DNA of 64,000 nt, taken from Neisseria dentiae. GTDB taxonomy: Bacteria > Pseudomonadota > Gammaproteobacteria > Burkholderiales > Neisseriaceae. Numbering within the stretch: position 1 is the stretch's first letter; each line of letters opens with the position of its first letter. The stretch covers positions 434,001-498,000 of the forward strand of contig NZ_CP059570.1 of the NCBI RefSeq assembly GCF_014055005.1, given 5' to 3'. A model generated the notes under the pieces. It ran no database searches. It had not been told where the DNA came from and saw only the letters and a program-made list of their open reading frames with translations. This document shows, piece by piece, positions 27,074-35,520 of this stretch. A program made the position numbers and the translations under genes.

Positions 27074-27787
27074 TTACAAATCCACCAGCAGGCGGCGGAT
27101 TTTTTCGATGGCGTGGATGTCGTCGAGGTTGCACGCGGCTTCGCGGCCGCCGTTCATGCAGGCGATGCCGGTTACGCCGCACAGGTGGGCGTAGGGCAGG
27201 CCGAGTTCGCGGGCGAGCACGGCTTCGGGCATGCCGGTCATGCCGATAATGTCGATGCCGTCGTTGCGGTAGCGGCGCACTTCGGCGCGGGTGGGCATGC
27301 GCGGCCCTTGCAGGCAGCCGTAAACGGCGCGGCTGTGCACGGGCGTGTTGTGGCTTGCGGCGTGTTCGAGCAGGGCGCGGCGCAGGGCGTTGTCGTAGGG
27401 GTCGGAAAAATCGGTATGCACCACTTCGTGCTGCTGGCCTTCGAAAAACGTGCTGTGGCGGCCGAAAGTGTAATCGACCAAGTCGTCGGGTACCACCAGC
27501 GAGCCGGGTTCGTAGGCATCGCTCAATGCGGCCACGGAAGACACGGAAACCACGGCTTCGGCTTCTACGGAATGCAGCGCCCAAATATTGGCGCGGTAGT
27601 TGATTTCGTGCGGGGCGAGCGAATGGTTGAGGCCGTGGCGGGCGAGAAACACGATGCTGCGGCTGCCGAGCGTGCCGAACAGCAGCGGGCTGCTGGTGAG
27701 GCCGTAGGGGGTGCGCACGATGCGGCGTTGGGTAATGTTGAGTTCGGGCAGGCGGGTGAGGCCGCTGCCGCCGATAACGGCTATCAT
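27074..27787 (-). CDS. S-methyl-5'-thioadenosine/thioinosine phosphorylase
   Basis: A 237-residue type 2 purine nucleoside phosphorylase. It cleaves methylthioadenosine or methylthioinosine to a base and methylthioribose-1-phosphate. Motifs: AVIGGSGL at the start, the phosphate-binding RHG region (LARHGLNHSLAPHEINYRANI), YGCLQGPRMPTRAE and GMTGMPEAVLARELGLPYA. The sequence cannot decide between MTAP and MTIP activity, but the short length resembles Pseudomonas MTIP. The start is the first ATG of the frame. Confidence 0.88.
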   Translation of the reverse strand: MIAVIGGSGLTRLPELNITQRRIVRTPYGLTSSPLLFGTLGSRSIVFLARHGLNHSLAPHEINYRANIWALHSVEAEAVVSVSSVAALSDAYEPGSLVVPDDLVDYTFGRHSTFFEGQQHEVVHTDFSDPYDNALRRALLEHAASHNTPVHSRAVYGCLQGPRMPTRAEVRRYRNDGIDIIGMTGMPEAVLARELGLPYAHLCGVTGIACMNGGREAACNLDDIHAIEKIRRLLVDL

Positions 27788-27831
27788 GGGCTGCTTTCTT
27801 CTTGACGGTGGAGGGCTATTGTAATGGATAA

Positions 27832-27863
27832 ACAGGCCGTCTGAAATATTTCAGACGGCCTGT
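27832..27863 (-). terminator. DUS inverted-repeat terminator behind adhP
   Basis: ACAGGCCGTCTGAAA and TTTCAGACGGCCTGT pair around TA, just past the adhP stop. Confidence 0.7.
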
Positions 27864-27884
27864 GTTTGATGCTGCCATCAGGGT

Positions 27885-28928
27885 TTAGTGATTACCGCAG
27901 CCGCAGCTTGCTTTCATGTCGATAACCATGCGGCCTTGGATTTTGCCGTCGCGCATTTCTTGGAAAATGGCGTTGGTTTCGTCGAGCGTGCGTTTCTGCA
28001 CCACCGGCACCACGATGCCTTCGGCGCCGAATTGGAAGGCTTCTTCCAAGTCTTTGCGGGTGCCCACCAGCGAGCCGACAACTTCGATGCCGTCGAGCAC
28101 GATGCGCGGGATAGACAAATCCATGGTTTCGGGCGGCAGGCCGATGGCAACCACGCGGCCGCCGGCGCGCACGGCATCCACGGCGGAATTAAAGGCGTTG
28201 CGCGAAACGGCGGTAACCACGGCCGCGTGCGCGCCGCCCACTTTTTCCTGAATCACTTTGGCCACGTCTTCTTTGGCGGCGTTGATGGTGAAATCGGCGC
28301 CCACTTCTTTGGCTAAAGCCAGTTTGTCGTCGTTGATGTCGATGGCGATAACGTGCGCGCCGAACACTTTTTTCGCATACTGCACGCCCAGGTTGCCCAA
28401 GCCGCCCGCGCCGTATATGGCAATCCATTGGCCGGGGCGCACGCCGGAAACTTTGATGCCTTTATAGGTGGTTACGCCCGCGCAGGTAATAGAGCTGGCT
28501 TGCGCGGGGTCGAGGCCGTCGGGCACTTTTACGGCGTAGTCGGCATCAACGATGCAGTGGGTGGCCATACCGCCGTCGGCGGTGTAGCCGGCGTTTAAAA
28601 CGGTGCGGCAAAGGGTTTCGCGGCCGGTGTTGCAGTATTCGCAGGCGCCGCAGCTTTTAAACAGCCAGGCGATGCTGACGCGGTCGCCTTTTTTCAGGCG
28701 GGTTACGCCGGGCGCCACTTCGGTAACGATGCCGATGCCTTCGTGGCCGAGCACGCGGCCGGGTTTTTGGCCGTAATCGCCGGCGGCAACGTGCAGGTCG
28801 GTATGGCATACGCCGCAATATTCCACCTCTACCAGTGCTTCGTTGGTTTCGAGCGGGCGGATTTCGCGTTCGATAATATCCACGTTGCCGTCGCTGTTTT
28901 GGGTAACCACTGCTGCTTTCATTTTCAT
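27885..28928 (-). CDS. adhP: Zinc-dependent alcohol dehydrogenase
   Basis: Interconverts ethanol and acetaldehyde with NAD. The 347-residue protein has the catalytic zinc ligands C41 (CGVCHTDLH) and the GHEGIG histidine, the structural zinc cysteines in CGACEYCNTGRETLC, and the NAD fold GAGGLGNLGVQYAKKV. ATG 28928 (MKMKAAVV) follows AGGAGA. An upstream frame extension is discarded. Neisserial AdhP is nearly identical in layout. C-terminus CGCGNH is unusual but known in this group. Confidence 0.94.
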   Translation of the reverse strand: MKMKAAVVTQNSDGNVDIIEREIRPLETNEALVEVEYCGVCHTDLHVAAGDYGQKPGRVLGHEGIGIVTEVAPGVTRLKKGDRVSIAWLFKSCGACEYCNTGRETLCRTVLNAGYTADGGMATHCIVDADYAVKVPDGLDPAQASSITCAGVTTYKGIKVSGVRPGQWIAIYGAGGLGNLGVQYAKKVFGAHVIAIDINDDKLALAKEVGADFTINAAKEDVAKVIQEKVGGAHAAVVTAVSRNAFNSAVDAVRAGGRVVAIGLPPETMDLSIPRIVLDGIEVVGSLVGTRKDLEEAFQFGAEGIVVPVVQKRTLDETNAIFQEMRDGKIQGRMVIDMKASCGCGNH

Positions 28929-28984
28929 GGTGCATTCTCCTGATTCAAGTGATAAATGCAGAAACGGCGGTTGCGCGGCCGCTA

Positions 28985-29146
28985 GGGTCTGTCGACACAA
29001 CGCAACGGCGGTATTTTTGGTCAAAATCCTCCGTCTGCGGCGTTAGGTAGCGTAGCGGACTTGCGAAGCTAAAATGCTCGCAAGGTGTTCAACCTTGCTG
29101 CGCTTTTTGCCTCAAAAACCGCTTCGCCGGTCGCGTCGACAGACCC
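28985..29146. mobile_element. MITE with IS5-family ends (family B)
   Basis: 162 bp flanked by TA inside CTAG on both sides. The ends GGGTCTGTCGAC and GTCGACAGACCC are the outer 12 bases of the IS at 62771-63581, so it could have been moved by that transposase. The core includes AGCGGACTTGCGAAGCTA, also found in the arms of the 49810-49963 inverted repeat. No coding capacity. Confidence 0.75.
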
Positions 29147-29286
29147 TAGGCCGGCATAATCCGCATCTGCTGCTGAAGCGGAGTATGCGCTTTTTTCAAA
29201 TAGGAATCAAACTTATTTTTGATATAAGTCATTGAAATTAAAAATATTTAATGTTACGTTATAACATCTTCGATAAAAAGGCAGAA

Positions 29287-29316
29287 CAGGCCGTCTGAAA
29301 TATTTCAGACGGCCTG
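29287..29316 (-). terminator. DUS inverted-repeat terminator behind suhB
   Basis: CAGGCCGTCTGAAA and TTTCAGACGGCCTG around TA, downstream of suhB. Confidence 0.7.
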
Positions 29317-29403
29317 CCGATATTTGCCTTGCCGCTTCAAACCAAAACGGAAATTTTACCGAGCCGGTGCCGGTTTCGGCGGGGCGGCGAAAGCCGCAAA
29401 CGT

Positions 29404-30192
29404 TTATTTCACGTGCGGCGCGATGATTTGCAGCATCTGCGCCAGCACTTTCGGGTTGCCGGCCACCGTGTCGCCGCTTTCCAGCCAGCCTTCGTTGCCC
29501 TGCATATCGGTAACGATGCCGCCCGCTTCCTGCACGATTAAGGCGCCGGCGGCGATGTCCCACGGTTTGAGGTTGAATTCGAAAAAGCCGTCCAAACGGC
29601 CGCAGGCCACGGCGCACAAATCGAGTGCGGCCGAGCCTTCGCGGCGGCCGCCTGCGGTTTTGGCGAGAATGTCTTTCAGAATGGCGAGGTAGGTGTCCAT
29701 CATGCTTTGGTCAACCACGGGAAAGCCGGTGCCGATCAGGCAGCGGTTCAGCTCGATGCGGTTGGATACGCGGATGCGGCGGTCGTTGAGCAGCGCGCCT
29801 TTGCCGCGCGAGGCCATGTATAAATCGTTGCGTTCGGGGGCGTAAACCAAGGCTTCCTGCAACACGCCTTTGTGCAGCAGCGCCATCGAGATTGCATATT
29901 GCGGATGGCCGTGCAGATAGTTGGTGGTGCCGTCGAGCGGGTCGATAATCCACTCGTATTCGGCGGTGGCTTTGCCTTGCGTACCGCCTTCTTCGGCGGT
30001 GATTTTGTGGTGGGGGTAGGCTTCTTTGAGGGCGTCGGCCAGAATGGCTTCGGAAGTGCGGTCGACATCGGAAACGAAATCGTTAAACGCTTTGCTGTCG
30101 GTTTTTACGGCGTCCAAATCGCGCGAGGCGCGTATCATCATATCGCCTGCTTTGCGCGCGGCTTTGAGGGCGGTGTTCAAAATCGGGTTCAT
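29404..30192 (-). CDS. suhB: Inositol-1-monophosphatase family protein
   Basis: A 262-residue magnesium-dependent phosphatase. It carries both family signatures, WIIDPLDGTTNYLHG and WDIAAGALIVQEAGG, and the metal-ligand EEGG. In E. coli SuhB also binds the rRNA antitermination complex. ATG 30192 (MNPILNTALKAARK) follows GGAAAAG. Upstream frame extends into a DUS-containing region and was cut. Divergent from trmJ with 172 bases between starts. Confidence 0.94.
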   Translation of the reverse strand: MNPILNTALKAARKAGDMMIRASRDLDAVKTDSKAFNDFVSDVDRTSEAILADALKEAYPHHKITAEEGGTQGKATAEYEWIIDPLDGTTNYLHGHPQYAISMALLHKGVLQEALVYAPERNDLYMASRGKGALLNDRRIRVSNRIELNRCLIGTGFPVVDQSMMDTYLAILKDILAKTAGGRREGSAALDLCAVACGRLDGFFEFNLKPWDIAAGALIVQEAGGIVTDMQGNEGWLESGDTVAGNPKVLAQMLQIIAPHVK

Positions 30193-30364
30193 GGTGGCTT
30201 TTCCAATCGGGCTAATCGGGTACAATAATGCGCAAACCAACTCGGCGTTTTGCGGTTTCCAATGTTTTTTAAAGAACGTTTCAGACGGCCTTTGCAATTT
30301 GGTTGCAGGCCGTCTGAACAGTGAAATCGAAGCCCGTATTATACCCCTGTTACGAAAATAAAAC

Positions 30365-31174
30365 ATGAACAATCCCAAACCCGCGCTGCCGGATTATCTC
30401 GGCAATATCCGCATCGTGCTCGCGCGCACCAGCCATCCGGCCAATATCGGCTCGGCCGCCCGCGCCATGAAAACCATGGGGCTGCACCGCTTGACGCTGG
30501 TGGCCCCGCAGCTTATCGCCACGCCGGTAACGGAAGTGCCGCCCGTGTTCGATGCCGCCAACCCGCAGTCGTTCAGGCTGCCCGAAGAAAGTTTCGTGCT
30601 GGCTTCGGGCGCGGCAGACGTGCTCGAAAACGCCCGCATCACCGCCACGTTGGATGAAGCGCTGGCCGGCACCGCCTTAAGCTGCGCCCTCACCAGCCGC
30701 AAACGCGAGCTGACCGCACCGCTGCAAACCCCGCGCAAGCTGGTTCCCGAGCTGTTGCAGGCCGCCGCGCAGGGGCAGCAGGTGGCGCTGGTGTTCGGCA
30801 ACGAAACTTTCGGTTTGAGCATCGAAGAAGTGCAAAGCTGCAACCGCTTGATGACCATCAACGGCAACCCCGGCTATTTCTCGCTCAACCTCGCGCAGGC
30901 CGTGCAGGTGGTGTGCTACGAGCTGTTCAGCCAAACCGATGTGCCGATGACGCATCTGGCGCAGGAAACCCGCCCCGCCACCCACGAACAAATCGCCGGT
31001 ATGGTTGCCCATATGCAAAGCGTGATGGAAAGTGTGGGCTTTTTCAACCGCCGCAACAGCGAGCGCCTGATGCGCCGTATGCAGAGCCTGTTTATGCGGG
31101 CAGGCACGCAAACCGAAGACATCGATATCTTGCGCGGGTTTTTAAACACCGTTAAACGCAATTTGAAAGATTGA
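30365..31174 (+). CDS. trmJ: tRNA (cytidine/uridine-2'-O-)-methyltransferase TrmJ
   Basis: A 269-residue SPOUT methyltransferase that methylates the ribose of tRNA position 32. It begins with IRIVLARTSHPANIGSAARAMK and has the knotted SAM site LVFGNETFGLSIEE then YFSLNLAQAVQVVCYEL. The C-terminal helical extension is normal for bacterial TrmJ. The ATG lacks a strong Shine-Dalgarno. A DUS terminator follows. Confidence 0.93.
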   Translation: MNNPKPALPDYLGNIRIVLARTSHPANIGSAARAMKTMGLHRLTLVAPQLIATPVTEVPPVFDAANPQSFRLPEESFVLASGAADVLENARITATLDEALAGTALSCALTSRKRELTAPLQTPRKLVPELLQAAAQGQQVALVFGNETFGLSIEEVQSCNRLMTINGNPGYFSLNLAQAVQVVCYELFSQTDVPMTHLAQETRPATHEQIAGMVAHMQSVMESVGFFNRRNSERLMRRMQSLFMRAGTQTEDIDILRGFLNTVKRNLKD

Positions 31175-31179
31175 GTTTG

Positions 31180-31208
31180 AGGCCGTCTGAAACCGTTTCA
31201 GACGGCCT
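31180..31208 (+). terminator. DUS inverted-repeat terminator behind trmJ
   Basis: AGGCCGTCTGAAAC and its complement pair just beyond the stop. Confidence 0.7.
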
Positions 31209-31232
31209 GTATCCCATGAATCATAAACAGCT

Positions 31233-32105
31233 ATGAATTATTCCCTCGACGCCCTGTGGTGGCGTTTGACCGACCCCGACGTGCGCGCGCTCGCCTCGGT
31301 TCTCACCGCGCCCGCCCTCTGGCACAGCGGTGCCGAATTGGGCGTGTGCGAACTGTTGGGCGACAAAGGCTTCCGTTATCTGCTCGATTTGGACGGCAAC
31401 CCCGAAAACCTGCGGCAATATCTGCAAGCGCGCCGTCCGTTCGGCAACCGTTTGGGTTGGTATGCCGAAAGCCTGCTGGCATTTTGGTTGGAAACCGCGC
31501 CGCATACCGTGCTGTTGGCGCAAAATGCCGTGGTGCAAAACACACAAGGCCAAACCGCAGGTGCGGCCGACTTCATCGCTCGAATTAACGGGCAGCCGTG
31601 CCACATCGAACTAACCTGCAAATACTACGGCAGCCGAAACGGCAGGCCGTCTGAAATGGCCGGTTTGAACCCGCGCGACCGTTTGGCCGATAAAGCCGCC
31701 AAGCTCACGCAGCAAACCGCCCTGCTGCAAACCGAAGCAGGGCAGGGCGTGTTGCACGGGTTGGGGCTGCAACCGCAGCAGGTGCGCGCCGTTACGGTGG
31801 TGCGCGGCATCGGTTTTTCGGCCGCCGCGCAGCCCGGCAGCCAAGCGCCGTTAAACCCCTATTGCTGGCACGGTCTCTATATAGAAGACTGGGCGGAATA
31901 TGATTTTTCAGACGGCCTCAAGCGTTATTACGCTTTGCCGCGTATGGATTTTTTAGCCCCCGCGCGCATCGCCGGAAACGAAACGCAGGGTGCAGACGAT
32001 ATCCGCAGTTTGGAAAGCGGCCTGGTTGCCGAACTCGAACGCCGCCCCGACGGCTATTGGCATGAAGCCCGCCGCCTGATGAAGGCAGACCGAGCCGGCG
32101 CGTAA
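31233..32105 (+). CDS. DUF1853 family protein
   Basis: A 290-residue cytoplasmic protein of the DUF1853 (COG3782) family, function unknown. It opens with DALWWRLTDPDVRALASVLTAP. GNRLGWYAESLLAFWLE and ADFIARINGQPCHIELTCKYY follow, the latter resembling the acid-acid-lysine pattern of a PD-(D/E)XK nuclease-like fold (inference). Two DUS copies inside encode NGRPSEM (near 141-147) and DFSDGLK (near 228-234), in what look like surface loops. ATG 31233 has weak RBS. Confidence 0.78.
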   Translation: MNYSLDALWWRLTDPDVRALASVLTAPALWHSGAELGVCELLGDKGFRYLLDLDGNPENLRQYLQARRPFGNRLGWYAESLLAFWLETAPHTVLLAQNAVVQNTQGQTAGAADFIARINGQPCHIELTCKYYGSRNGRPSEMAGLNPRDRLADKAAKLTQQTALLQTEAGQGVLHGLGLQPQQVRAVTVVRGIGFSAAAQPGSQAPLNPYCWHGLYIEDWAEYDFSDGLKRYYALPRMDFLAPARIAGNETQGADDIRSLESGLVAELERRPDGYWHEARRLMKADRAGA

Positions 32106-32173
32106 GCCGTGCAATTTTCCCGAAAAAAGCGTAAATTCCGTTTTGAGGGGTATCCGCCCGAAAGGAGAGCGTT

Positions 32174-32575
32174 ATGAACAAAACCCGCACCTTGATTGCC
32201 TTAGCCGCCGCCCTGCTGCTGGCCGCCTGTGCCGTTACCCCCGAACAGCGCGCCGCGCGCGAAGCGGCGCAGAAAAAACGCGAGCAGGATTTGCAGGTGG
32301 CGCTGGCGGCGCAGTGCGACAAAGAAACCGCACAACTGATGCGGCAGCAGTTCGAATTGTCGGCAAACCCGGATGCGTCCGTGCAAAAATCGTTCCGCCT
32401 GCGCTATGTGGATAAGGTTTCCGACCCGATGTTCCAAGCCTGCTACAAAATGGCATGGCAGAACTACCTTGCCCGCCAAGAGCTTGAGCGTATGCGCTAT
32501 TACGACGATTGGGACGATTTCTACTATCCGTTCCGCGGGCCGTTCCGGCGGCCGTTCTGCCATTATTGCTGGTAG
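32174..32575 (+). CDS. Hypothetical lipoprotein
   Basis: A 133-residue protein with lipoprotein signal ending LLAAC (C19), a charged helical stretch (about 25-45), two further cysteines and an aromatic, arginine-rich tail (YYPFRGPFRRPFCHYCW). No family is recognised. AAAGGAGA precedes the ATG. It sits between DUF1853 and rpsO. No function proposed. Confidence 0.65.
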   Translation: MNKTRTLIALAAALLLAACAVTPEQRAAREAAQKKREQDLQVALAAQCDKETAQLMRQQFELSANPDASVQKSFRLRYVDKVSDPMFQACYKMAWQNYLARQELERMRYYDDWDDFYYPFRGPFRRPFCHYCW

Positions 32576-32661
32576 GCCGCAGCTTTTTTAAACAGGGGCC
32601 GTCTGAACAAACGGCTTCTTCGGTACGGTTTTCACAAACCCGTGCAAACCGTTGCAAACTG

Positions 32662-32670
32662 TGGCATAAT
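32662..32670 (+). promoter_or_regulatory. Extended -10 promoter ahead of rpsO
   Basis: TGGCATAAT fits the TGnTATAAT extended -10 form, about 100 bases upstream of rpsO. No good -35 is seen. The leader between could hold an autoregulatory structure; none was proven. Confidence 0.45.
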
Positions 32671-32771
32671 CCCGCTTTCCGTTTGAAACGGATTTCAGGA
32701 GTTTGCACGGGTTTCGGCTTGGCAAACTTGTCCGAACCGCAAGGTTCATTATTTTTCGGAGTTTATCCATC

Positions 32772-33041
32772 ATGGCATTGACCGTAGAACAAAAAGCACA
32801 AATCGTTAAAGATTTCCAACGCAAAGAAGGCGATACCGGCTCTTCTGAAGTGCAGGTTGCATTGTTGACTTTCCGCATCAACGACCTGACCCCCCACTTC
32901 AAAGCCAACCCCAAAGACCACCACAGCCGCCGCGGCCTGTTGAAAATGGTGAGCCAACGCCGCCGCCTGCTGGCCTATCTGCGCCGCACCCAGCCCGATA
33001 CCTACCGTAACCTGATTACCCGTTTGGGCCTGCGTAAATAA
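32772..33041 (+). CDS. rpsO: 30S ribosomal protein S15
   Basis: An 89-residue primary binder of 16S rRNA in the small subunit platform. Family signature GDTGSSEVQVALLTFRIN and DHHSRRGLLKMVSQRRRLLAYL are intact. ATG 32772 follows GGAG at about eleven bases. Monocistronic, as an extended -10 upstream and a strong terminator downstream suggest. pnp is not adjacent here. Confidence 0.98.
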   Translation: MALTVEQKAQIVKDFQRKEGDTGSSEVQVALLTFRINDLTPHFKANPKDHHSRRGLLKMVSQRRRLLAYLRRTQPDTYRNLITRLGLRK

Positions 33042-33057
33042 TCTTGATTCTGATGGC

Positions 33058-33096
33058 AAACGCCGCTTCGTTTTATAAAGAAGCGGCGTTTTTTAT
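33058..33096 (+). terminator. Rho-independent terminator of rpsO
   Basis: AAACGCCGCTTC and GAAGCGGCGTTT pair over 12 bp with a TTTTT-rich tail. A classical intrinsic terminator and not DUS-based. Confidence 0.9.
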
Positions 33097-33106
33097 TGCA
33101 GGGTGG

Positions 33107-33250
33107 GCTTGCAAAGGTTTTAGGCCGAGGCCTTTGAAAAAAACCGTTTTAATCCTGAACTTATTTATATTTCGTCATACTCGGGCTTGACCCGAGTCTC
33201 TCTTTTTCTGCTTAAACCAAAAGATGCTCGGGTCAAGCCCGAGCATGACG
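33107..33250. repeat. End-to-end repeat junction and NIME-like repeat
   Basis: About 33107-33140 holds TTGCAAAGGTTTT-AGGCC-GAGGCCTTTGAAAAA, a decayed palindromic junction. 33173-33250 is a CGTCATACTCGGGCTTGA unit with inverse end. No gene lies in the 280-base gap between rpsO and the LysR gene. Confidence 0.65.
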
Positions 33251-33321
33251 ATACTTGGGCGTTTCAGACGGCCTAAACAACTTGCAAAGGTCTCAGCCTT
33301 ACCCGGCATATTCCGCTGCGT

Positions 33322-34209
33322 TCAACCGGCGGTTTTCTCGCTTAAAAAATCGATAAAGCTGCGTACTTTCGCGCTTAAAAACGTGCGGTCTATATAGGCC
33401 GCATATAGTTTGGTGGTGAAAATATGGTAATCCGGCAGCAGCTGCACCAGTCTGCCCGAAGCCAAATCTTCGTCCACGCACCATGCAGGCTGGTAGCCGA
33501 TGCCGGCGCCTGCGCGGATCAGGCTGCCTGTCATCAGCGCGCTGTTGGAGTGGGCAACGGGGTTCAAGGCCAGTTTGGTGCGCTTGCCGCTGCCGTTGTG
33601 GCGTATTTCGATGCCGCTCATATCCACATAAGAAGCCAGCACCGCCGGATGGTTGCCAAGCTCTTCGGGGGTTTGCGGCACACCGTTGCGGCGCAGATAA
33701 TCCGGCGAGGCGAGCAGCAGAAATTCGATATCGGCCAGCGGCTTCACAATCAGCGAAGGGTTGGGCGTGTCGGATACGCGCAAGGCCAGGTCGTAACCTT
33801 CGGCAATCAGATCAACGTGGCGGTTGCTCAGATCAAGATAGAGCGACACGTCGGGGTAACGTGCGGCGTATTCGGCCAGCCAGCCGCTGAAACGCGGGTT
33901 GGCAAACCAGCGCGGCATGGTGATGCGCAACACGCCCTGCGGTTTGTCGGTGCCGTTGGCGGCTTTGCGGGCGGCGGTTTCCAGCGTTTCGAGCGCGTAG
34001 CTGCATTGGCGGAAATATTCTTCGCCCGTTTCGGTTAAGTGCAGGTTGCGGCTGTTGCGGTGCAGCAGTTTGGCCTGTATGGTGTTTTCGAGATGGCTCA
34101 CGTGTTTGCTGGCCATGGCGGTGGAAATGCCGAGCTGTTCGGCGGCGCGGGTGAAACTGCCGTTTTGCACCACTTGGCGGAATACTTTGAGGCTGAACAG
34201 GGTGTCCAT
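33322..34209 (-). CDS. LysR-type transcriptional regulator
   Basis: A 295-residue regulator. The N-terminal winged helix-turn-helix (1-60) includes GSFTRAAEQLGISTAMASKHVSHLE, and the periplasmic-binding-like effector domain spans about 90-295. It is divergent from doxX and a nitroreductase gene; the 108-base gap between starts is AT-rich and probably holds its operator. By the usual LysR arrangement it likely controls those genes. Inducer unknown. RBS AAGAAATC is modest. Confidence 0.9.
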   Translation of the reverse strand: MDTLFSLKVFRQVVQNGSFTRAAEQLGISTAMASKHVSHLENTIQAKLLHRNSRNLHLTETGEEYFRQCSYALETLETAARKAANGTDKPQGVLRITMPRWFANPRFSGWLAEYAARYPDVSLYLDLSNRHVDLIAEGYDLALRVSDTPNPSLIVKPLADIEFLLLASPDYLRRNGVPQTPEELGNHPAVLASYVDMSGIEIRHNGSGKRTKLALNPVAHSNSALMTGSLIRAGAGIGYQPAWCVDEDLASGRLVQLLPDYHIFTTKLYAAYIDRTFLSAKVRSFIDFLSEKTAG

Positions 34210-34317
34210 GATTTCTTATCAGTAAACGTTGTTTCAATAAAAGGATTGTATATCAATAAAAATTAAACGGCTATACTGCGCACATCTTAACAAACACACA
34301 CTCCTGAGGATTTTTTT

Positions 34318-34716
34318 ATGGGCGTTTTATCGCGTTTTCAGCCTGTTATTCTTTCTATTCTGCGCATTACCGCAGCCTATATGTTTATGCTGCACGGCAC
34401 GGCGAAGCTGTTTGCCTTGCCGCATATCGAAAGATTCGATAATTTGCAGTTGATGTCTCTTTCCGGCATTGCGGGTGTTTTCGAGGCCTTCGGCGGCTTG
34501 CTGCTGTTGCTCGGTTTGTTTACCCGCCCCGTTGCATTCGTGCTTTCCGGTTTGATGGCTTCGGCTTATTTTATTGCACACGCTTCTGCCGCGCCTTTGT
34601 TGCCGCTGATTAACGACGGTGAGCTGGCTGCGTTATACTGCTTCGTTTTTCTCTATTTGGCTTCTGCCGGCGGCGGCGCGTGGGCCTTGGACAACGCATT
34701 CAAAAAAGCGGCATAA
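34318..34716 (+). CDS. DoxX family membrane protein
   Basis: A 132-residue four-helix inner-membrane protein. It has the DoxX layout: helix 1 about 8-28 with MLHGTAKLF after it, helices at about 45-66, 70-92 and 105-125. DoxX proteins are linked to thiol or quinone redox chemistry, but the exact role is not established. CCTGAGGA precedes the ATG. Followed after 58 bases by a nitroreductase, probably one operon. Confidence 0.88.
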   Translation: MGVLSRFQPVILSILRITAAYMFMLHGTAKLFALPHIERFDNLQLMSLSGIAGVFEAFGGLLLLLGLFTRPVAFVLSGLMASAYFIAHASAAPLLPLINDGELAALYCFVFLYLASAGGGAWALDNAFKKAA

Positions 34717-34774
34717 GCGCTTTGCCCTGTTTGAATATTTTATTAAAACCAGCTGATTTTATTAAGGAAATATT

Positions 34775-35380
34775 ATGACTTACCAAAATATCCAACAAAC
34801 GGCGCAAACCCGCCGTTCGGTTTATGCGTTAAACAAAAACCTGCCGCTGCCGGCATCGGAAGTGGCGGGCATCGTTGAGCACGCCGTGCTGCACACGCCT
34901 TCTTCGTTTAATTCGCAATCTACCCGCGTGGTGGTGCTGTTCGGTGCCGAGCATGAAAAATTGTGGCAGTTTGCCGAAGATGCGTTGCGCGCCATCGTTC
35001 CTGCCGACAAATTCGAGCCTACCCGACAAAAACTCGATATGTTTAAAGCCGCCGCAGGCTCGGTGCTGTTTTTTGAAGATCAAGAGGTAGTGAAAGGTTT
35101 GCAGGCGCAATTCCCCACTTATGCCGACAACTTCCCCGTGTGGGCCGAGCACACCAACGCCATGCACCAATATGCCGTGTGGACCACGCTGGCCGCAGCC
35201 GGCATCGGTGCCAACCTGCAACACTACAATCCGCTGATTGACGCGGCCGTGGCCAAAGAGTGGGATATTCCCGCTTCGTGGACTCTGCGCGCGCAAATGG
35301 TGTTCGGCGGCATTGCAGCCCCCGCAGGCGAAAAAACGTTTGCTCCGTTGGAAGGCCGTTTCAAAGTGTTCGGCGCATAA
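34775..35380 (+). CDS. Nitroreductase family protein, Frm2-like
   Basis: A 201-residue FMN-dependent oxidoreductase. It has TRRSVYALNKNLPL and the HTPSSFNSQSTRVVVLFG FMN region, and a DNFPVWAEHTNAMHQYAVWTTLAAAGIGANLQHYN segment typical of the yeast Frm2/Hbn1 and bacterial YdgI-like branch (given here as overlapping parts). It probably reduces nitro or quinone compounds. AAGGAAAT precedes the ATG. Second gene of the putative doxX operon. Confidence 0.88.
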   Translation: MTYQNIQQTAQTRRSVYALNKNLPLPASEVAGIVEHAVLHTPSSFNSQSTRVVVLFGAEHEKLWQFAEDALRAIVPADKFEPTRQKLDMFKAAAGSVLFFEDQEVVKGLQAQFPTYADNFPVWAEHTNAMHQYAVWTTLAAAGIGANLQHYNPLIDAAVAKEWDIPASWTLRAQMVFGGIAAPAGEKTFAPLEGRFKVFGA

Positions 35381-35411
35381 TTTGCTTTTAGTGGTTGATT
35401 AACCGATAGTT

Positions 35412-35440
35412 AGGCCGTCTGAATGTTTTTCAGACGGCCT
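35412..35440 (+). terminator. DUS inverted-repeat terminator behind the nitroreductase gene
   Basis: AGGCCGTCTGAA (35412-35423) and TTCAGACGGCCT (35429-35440). Confidence 0.7.
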
Positions 35441-35471
35441 GTCGTTATGATGATGAAAGTATTGCCGAAAA

Positions 35472-35480
35472 TGCTATACT
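35472..35480 (+). promoter_or_regulatory. Extended -10 promoter ahead of ppk
   Basis: TGCTATACT is an extended -10 match 40 bases upstream of the ppk ATG. No pho-box-like repeat was recognised. Confidence 0.5.
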
Positions 35481-35520
35481 TTGCGGCTAATACCCATACT
35501 GCCGGATTACGGAGCAAATA

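Larger units (their letters stand above)
28929..29403. other. Intergenic region with a MITE and AT-rich segment
   Basis: 475 bases without a gene. They hold the adhP promoter side, the MITE at 28985-29146, an AT-rich part (about 29190-29280), and a DUS terminator pair at 29287-29316. No RNA gene was recognised. Confidence 0.6.
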
